Shown in pieces: positions 5,602 to 7,775 of a stretch of DNA of 7,775 nt. Every line of letters begins with the position of its first letter. Position 1 is the stretch's first letter. Under the pieces are notes generated by a model. It made no database searches. It saw only the letters and a program-made list of their open reading frames with translations, and was not told the DNA's origin. This stretch comes from SKLM01 sp964421785 (GTDB lineage Bacteria; Chloroflexota; Anaerolineae; B4-G1), in the NCBI GenBank assembly GCA_964421785.1, contig CAYQZG010000171.1, positions 1 through 7,775 of the forward strand, written 5' to 3'. The translations under genes and the position numbers were made by a program.

Positions 5602-7122
5602 TTAGAGGCTGCCACGCATCTTGATCAGGACGAGGGCGCGGGTCATCTCGTTCTGCACGATGGAGACGGCCTCATCTACCCCCATGCCGGGTTTTGCCAT
5701 CATCACGTCCGGCTGGGTTGCCAGGGCAACGTGAGCCGCCACGCGTGCCGCCAGATCCGTCTCGGCGCAGCTTCCCCCGAGAAAAGCCCCGATCCCGGCC
5801 TCCTTGCAACCCAGGACGGCCTCGACGGTGTTGTGGATCCCTCCCAGATCTGGCATCTTGACCTGGATCATGTCGGCAGCCTGGGCGTCGATGAAGGCCT
5901 GGATATCCTCCCACGTGTTGGCCCACTCGTCGGCCACGATCTGTACGGCCATCTTCCGGAAGCGTATGTATTCGCGCAGCGTCTTCATCGTCTCGATCTG
6001 AGCAGCGCGGGTCTCCATGATGAGGGGGCTTTCCACGCGCAACGTGTACGGCTGAACGGACGATTCCAGCCGGTAAAGATAGCCAAGCATGCGTCCCAGG
6101 TTGTTCTCGTAGATGCGCCCCAGGGCGCCGTGCACGTCTATGTGGATGGCCGGACGGTAGTTGGGGCCACCCAACTCCTCGACGCGCGCCACGAGCCAGC
6201 GGACGTATTCCACCAGCTGCTCGCCGTCCTCGCCGAGTTGGGCGGGGATGTCCTCCACCAACGCGTGAGGCAGCGAGGCAACGCGGCGAACGATCATCTT
6301 GTCCGCGTTCTTGCGACGCTCGGCGCCACTCTGGGCGTGGATGGAGACCGACCGGCCGGGTTGAGGTAGGTCCCACTCATCAGCGATGACCTCCGCCATG
6401 GTCACGTTTCTTGTCAGGGCGACCGCCTTCAGCAGCGCCTGGCTGACGCCGTAGCGAACGGCCGAGTGCAGGGGGCGCTGTACCGTGACGTGCGTGGGGG
6501 GTGCCGGGTCTTGTGCTCTCCTTGGTGCCCTCTCAGATCCCTCTGGGCGGAGCAGACGAAAGGGGGCGGTCAGCAGATCGCGGCGAGACAGACCTTCCGC
6601 AGCGCCTGTCTCCGTCTCCTCGGGCTTGTCAGGCTCGTCTGTCGGTGGCGCCGGGACGCGGACCTCCAGGCGAAGGGCCTCAATCTCGGCGGCCATCTCG
6701 CGGAACGTGGTGACCTCCCGACCCGTAAGCACGGGCATGATCTGGCGGCGGATCGTGGCCAGGCCGTCGGCGGTGTGGAAGATGGGGTCGCGTCCAGACT
6801 TGCCGGCGTAGGCGACGCCCGCACAGTCCCCCCATACCACCCGCATAGGCGGCCTCCGCCCGGCGTCCGCCCGCAAAGCGGCTGGAGCGCCGTCGTCCCG
6901 ACGGCAGGGAAGCGACCAGGCGGCGTCCGCTGATGCGTCATCCAGCATCAGGCCCACCGAGACGGCTTCGGCCACCTCGCGAACATGGCGGAACCCAGGG
7001 GTCTGTGATCTGGCTGTGTACTGCTGGGCGAGAGGGATGGGGTTGTCCTGGAGGGTTGCCAGGTCGGTGGCGTAGTAAGCGCCGGTGGCGGGTACGGCCA
7101 AGACTTTGGTTATCTTAGTCAT
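5602..7122 (-). CDS. mal: Methylaspartate ammonia-lyase with two lineage-specific insertions
   Basis: This enolase-superfamily enzyme is predicted to eliminate ammonia from L-threo-3-methylaspartate to give mesaconate. Counted from ATG 7122 (506 aa), the active-site set is complete: Gln264 (HAQSG), His286 (LPHAL), Mg ligands Asp329 (IHIDV), Glu364 (RVESP) and Asp398 (ADEW), catalytic Lys422 (VKMPDLGG) and Cys452 (GGSCAETD). From memory these correspond to Q172, H194, D238, E273, D307, K331 and C361 of the Citrobacter enzyme, and their mutual spacing agrees to within one residue. The offset of about 92 residues comes from two insertions before the active site: about 63-95, containing a palindromic repeat, and about 151-216, Pro/Glu/Arg-rich. 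ATG 7122 aligns with the family start. GTG 7140 would overlap the upstream stop as GTGA. Neither has a clear Shine-Dalgarno, which suggests translational coupling. A related C-N lyase specificity cannot be excluded. Confidence 0.88.
   Translation of the reverse strand: MTKITKVLAVPATGAYYATDLATLQDNPIPLAQQYTARSQTPGFRHVREVAEAVSVGLMLDDASADAAWSLPCRRDDGAPAALRADAGRRPPMRVVWGDCAGVAYAGKSGRDPIFHTADGLATIRRQIMPVLTGREVTTFREMAAEIEALRLEVRVPAPPTDEPDKPEETETGAAEGLSRRDLLTAPFRLLRPEGSERAPRRAQDPAPPTHVTVQRPLHSAVRYGVSQALLKAVALTRNVTMAEVIADEWDLPQPGRSVSIHAQSGAERRKNADKMIVRRVASLPHALVEDIPAQLGEDGEQLVEYVRWLVARVEELGGPNYRPAIHIDVHGALGRIYENNLGRMLGYLYRLESSVQPYTLRVESPLIMETRAAQIETMKTLREYIRFRKMAVQIVADEWANTWEDIQAFIDAQAADMIQVKMPDLGGIHNTVEAVLGCKEAGIGAFLGGSCAETDLAARVAAHVALATQPDVMMAKPGMGVDEAVSIVQNEMTRALVLIKMRGSL
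6475..6672 (-). other. Insertion 2 in the ammonia-lyase (about 66 codons), Pro/Glu/Arg-rich
   Basis: Residues about 151-216 replace a short loop that in family members joins the N-terminal domain to the (L)HTAIRYG helix, here LHSAVRYG. The segment is rich in Pro, Glu, Asp and Arg (VPAPPTDEPDKPEETETG, then SERAPRRAQDPAPP). It looks like a disordered surface loop. It does not contain the 26-bp palindromic repeat. Confidence 0.6.
6861..6930. repeat. 10-bp direct repeats flanking repeat copy A
   Basis: CGGCGTCCGC occurs at 6861-6870 and again at 6921-6930, bracketing palindromic copy A (6883-6908). The period is 60 bp, exactly 20 codons, so the duplication keeps the ammonia-lyase frame. In the protein both copies encode Ala-Asp-Ala. 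This could be a target-site duplication or a small tandem duplication. In GC-rich coding sequence a chance match is also possible. Confidence 0.5.
6883..6908 (+). repeat. Palindromic repeat copy A (in the ammonia-lyase gene)
   Basis: The unit is TGGAGC, then arm GCCGTCG (6889-6895), loop TCC, arm CGACGGC (6899-6905), then AGG. It lies inside the ammonia-lyase gene in the opposite orientation to transcription and is translated as PCRRDDGAP (residues 72-80). It sits in a lineage-specific insertion. Confidence 0.9.
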
Positions 7123-7136
7123 GTCTGATTCAATGG

Positions 7137-7775
7137 TCACGGAAGGAGACCGGCCACGCGGAAGAAGTTGGCGAGCAATTGACGGCCGTCCGGCTGCTCT
7201 CGCGCGTAGCCCGTGGGATAGACGAGTTCGATGAGCCAGTTGTGGCGATCAGAGGGCCTCTCCCTGCCGTCGGGACGACGGCGCTCCACGGGGACCTTCA
7301 GCTCTCGAATTGGGTCAACGTCGACGCCGTGGGCCATGGCAATGAGCTGGAGGCCGCCGCAGAGGCCCAGAATGGGCAAAGGCACAGGCGATGCCCACGC
7401 GCTGCGAACGATCTCTCGCAGCGCTCGCAGGTCTGCTTCGTCGTCGGCATGCCATTGGAGCGCCGTCGTCCCGACGGCAGGCCGCTGGAGGGGAGCAACA
7501 GGCATTGGAGCAGGCTCAGCTCCGCCATGCCATTCAGTGACGTTGCCGCTGAGGATTAGGGCTCCTATTCCTGCCGTGTCGAGCCATTCCTGTGTGACGT
7601 CCGTGTAACGCCGCACCACGCACCGCTTGTTGGACGTCTCTTCCAGCCGGCGCTGGATATCCCTCAAGGTGGCCTCATGCCGCGACGTGGAGCGCCGTCG
7701 TCCCGACGGCAAGGCCCTCCAGCGTGCGAAGCTTGGAAGCGTAGCGGCCTGAGCCGCGCCTTGGAGCGCCGTCGT
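7137..7775 (-). CDS. Class I glutamine amidotransferase-like protein, 5' end missing, carrying four palindromic repeats
   Basis: The minus-strand frame is open from the right edge to TGA 7139-7137: 212 visible residues, with the true start probably outside the window. The fold is suggested by ALILSGNVTEW (72-82), the nucleophile-elbow motif PILGLCGGLQLIAMAHG (134-150, Cys139), and a C-terminus PDGRQLLANFFRVAGL (195-210). That C-terminus resembles what follows the HPE motif in GATase1 proteins. The expected FHPE is not present: the corresponding stretch reads ELVYPTG. The distance from the Cys elbow to the C-terminus is also short. The catalytic His-Glu pair may therefore be lost, by decay or by specialisation. 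Four repeat copies are translated here as TTALQ, LPSGRRRS, PAVGTTALQ and ERRRPDGR. It is the first visible gene of the operon and ends 14 nt before the ammonia-lyase ATG. The frame has no stops or frameshift, but a pseudogene remains possible. Confidence 0.6.
   Translation of the reverse strand, partial: TTALQGAAQAATLPSFARWRALPSGRRRSTSRHEATLRDIQRRLEETSNKRCVVRRYTDVTQEWLDTAGIGALILSGNVTEWHGGAEPAPMPVAPLQRPAVGTTALQWHADDEADLRALREIVRSAWASPVPLPILGLCGGLQLIAMAHGVDVDPIRELKVPVERRRPDGRERPSDRHNWLIELVYPTGYAREQPDGRQLLANFFRVAGLLP
7263..7288 (-). repeat. Palindromic repeat copy B (in the amidotransferase-like gene)
   Basis: This is the same 26-bp unit as copy A but inverted on the plus strand, so it runs in the direction of transcription. 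It is translated as ERRRPDGR (residues 164-171), in the loop after the Cys elbow. It is the only one of the five copies in this orientation. Confidence 0.9.
7456..7481 (+). repeat. Palindromic repeat copy C (in the amidotransferase-like gene)
   Basis: This 26-bp unit is identical to copy A and preceded by an extra CAT. Read in the gene direction it encodes PAVGTTALQ (residues 99-107). It lies between the SGNVTEW strand and the helix leading to the Cys elbow, so probably in a surface loop. Confidence 0.9.
7503..7515 (+). repeat. Repeat-like site lacking the palindromic core
   Basis: CATTGGAGCAGGC at 7503-7515 equals the borders of copy C joined directly. Copy C reads CATTGGAGC (7453-7461), then the 17-bp palindromic core (7462-7478), then AGGC (7479-7482). 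It may be a core-deleted or pre-insertion form of the repeat. With only 13 bases, coincidence is possible. Confidence 0.4.
7688..7713 (+). repeat. Palindromic repeat copy D (in the amidotransferase-like gene)
   Basis: TGGAGC and both 7-bp arms with the TCC loop are identical to the other copies. The end reads CAAGG instead of CAGG. In the gene direction it encodes LPSGRRRS, a third frame of the same strand. Its TTG could be mistaken for the gene's start codon, but the frame stays open upstream to the window edge. Confidence 0.88.
7762..7775 (+). repeat. Palindromic repeat copy E, cut by the window edge
   Basis: The last 14 bases, TGGAGCGCCGTCGT, match the first half of the repeat exactly. 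In the gene direction they encode TTALQ, the same frame as copy C. Copy E begins 74 bp after the start of copy D. Confidence 0.8.

Larger units (their letters stand above)
6838..6936 (-). other. Insertion 1 in the ammonia-lyase (about 33 codons), containing a palindromic repeat
   Basis: Canonical methylaspartate ammonia-lyases have only about 5 residues between the LxDD/LED strand and GDCA. Here about 33-35 residues (63-95) fill the gap. They include PCRRDDGAP encoded by repeat copy A and two ADA tripeptides encoded by a 10-bp direct repeat. The family comparison is from memory; the insertion ends are approximate. Confidence 0.65.

Noticed and set aside
5580..5615. GTG 5615 start for the MttB-like gene
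   Set aside because: It has no Shine-Dalgarno and overlaps the preceding stop codon. ATG 5579 has GGAGAG at suitable spacing.
4881..5624. Long plus-strand open frame antisense to the MttB-like gene
   Set aside because: It is a shadow frame caused by high GC codon bias; the minus-strand frame carries the family motifs.
7710..7712. TTG within repeat copy D as the start codon of the amidotransferase-like gene
   Set aside because: The frame stays open to the window edge, through a further repeat copy read in the same frame, and there is no ribosome binding site upstream.
6883..7775. CRISPR array
   Set aside because: The units are in both orientations, spacing is irregular (74 to 380 bp), and the intervening DNA is coding sequence.
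6883..7775. Series of intrinsic terminators
   Set aside because: The hairpins have no following T-run on either strand and lie inside open frames.

Overview
The window looks like chromosomal DNA of a GC-rich, free-living bacterium. A Chloroflexota-type lineage is my best guess. It rests on a single-chain phosphoglucose/phosphomannose isomerase, a tig-clpP pair with a divergent ClpP active-site loop, and a tRNA without encoded CCA. This is inference and not proof.

Layout. Positions 1-475 (minus) hold the N-terminal part of a BCCT-family betaine/choline/carnitine transporter, cut by the window edge. Positions 573-1655 (minus) hold a SIS-domain phosphoglucose/phosphomannose isomerase with a near-consensus promoter. 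Back to back with that promoter, a second promoter fires rightward into tRNA-Leu(UAG). This is followed by a hairpin, trigger factor (tig, TTG start) and clpP, ending in a strong intrinsic terminator at 3973-4016. Converging on that terminator is a tightly packed minus-strand operon. In transcription order it encodes a class I glutamine-amidotransferase-like protein (7775-7137, 5' end outside the window), a methylaspartate ammonia-lyase (7122-5602) and an MttB-superfamily methyltransferase without pyrrolysine (5579-4062).

How the genes fit together. Tig and ClpP are protein-folding and protein-turnover housekeeping genes, here probably cotranscribed with a tRNA. The minus-strand operon suggests catabolism of a methylated amine or amino-acid-derived compound: an MttB-type demethylase, an ammonia-lyase and an amidotransferase or gamma-glutamyl-hydrolase fold. 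A BCCT carrier lies elsewhere in the window. The substrate cannot be read from the sequence.

The most unusual signal is a 26-bp palindromic repeat. Five copies (the last cut by the edge) lie in the final 900 bases and none was found elsewhere. All five are inside open reading frames and are translated. They occur in both orientations and in four different reading frames, and none of the six frames of the repeat has a stop codon. Four copies are in the amidotransferase-like gene. One is in the ammonia-lyase, inside a lineage-specific insertion flanked by 10-bp direct repeats. The ammonia-lyase still keeps every active-site residue at near-canonical spacing. The repeat therefore behaves like an insertable, protein-tolerated element, comparable in concept to the Rickettsia palindromic elements.
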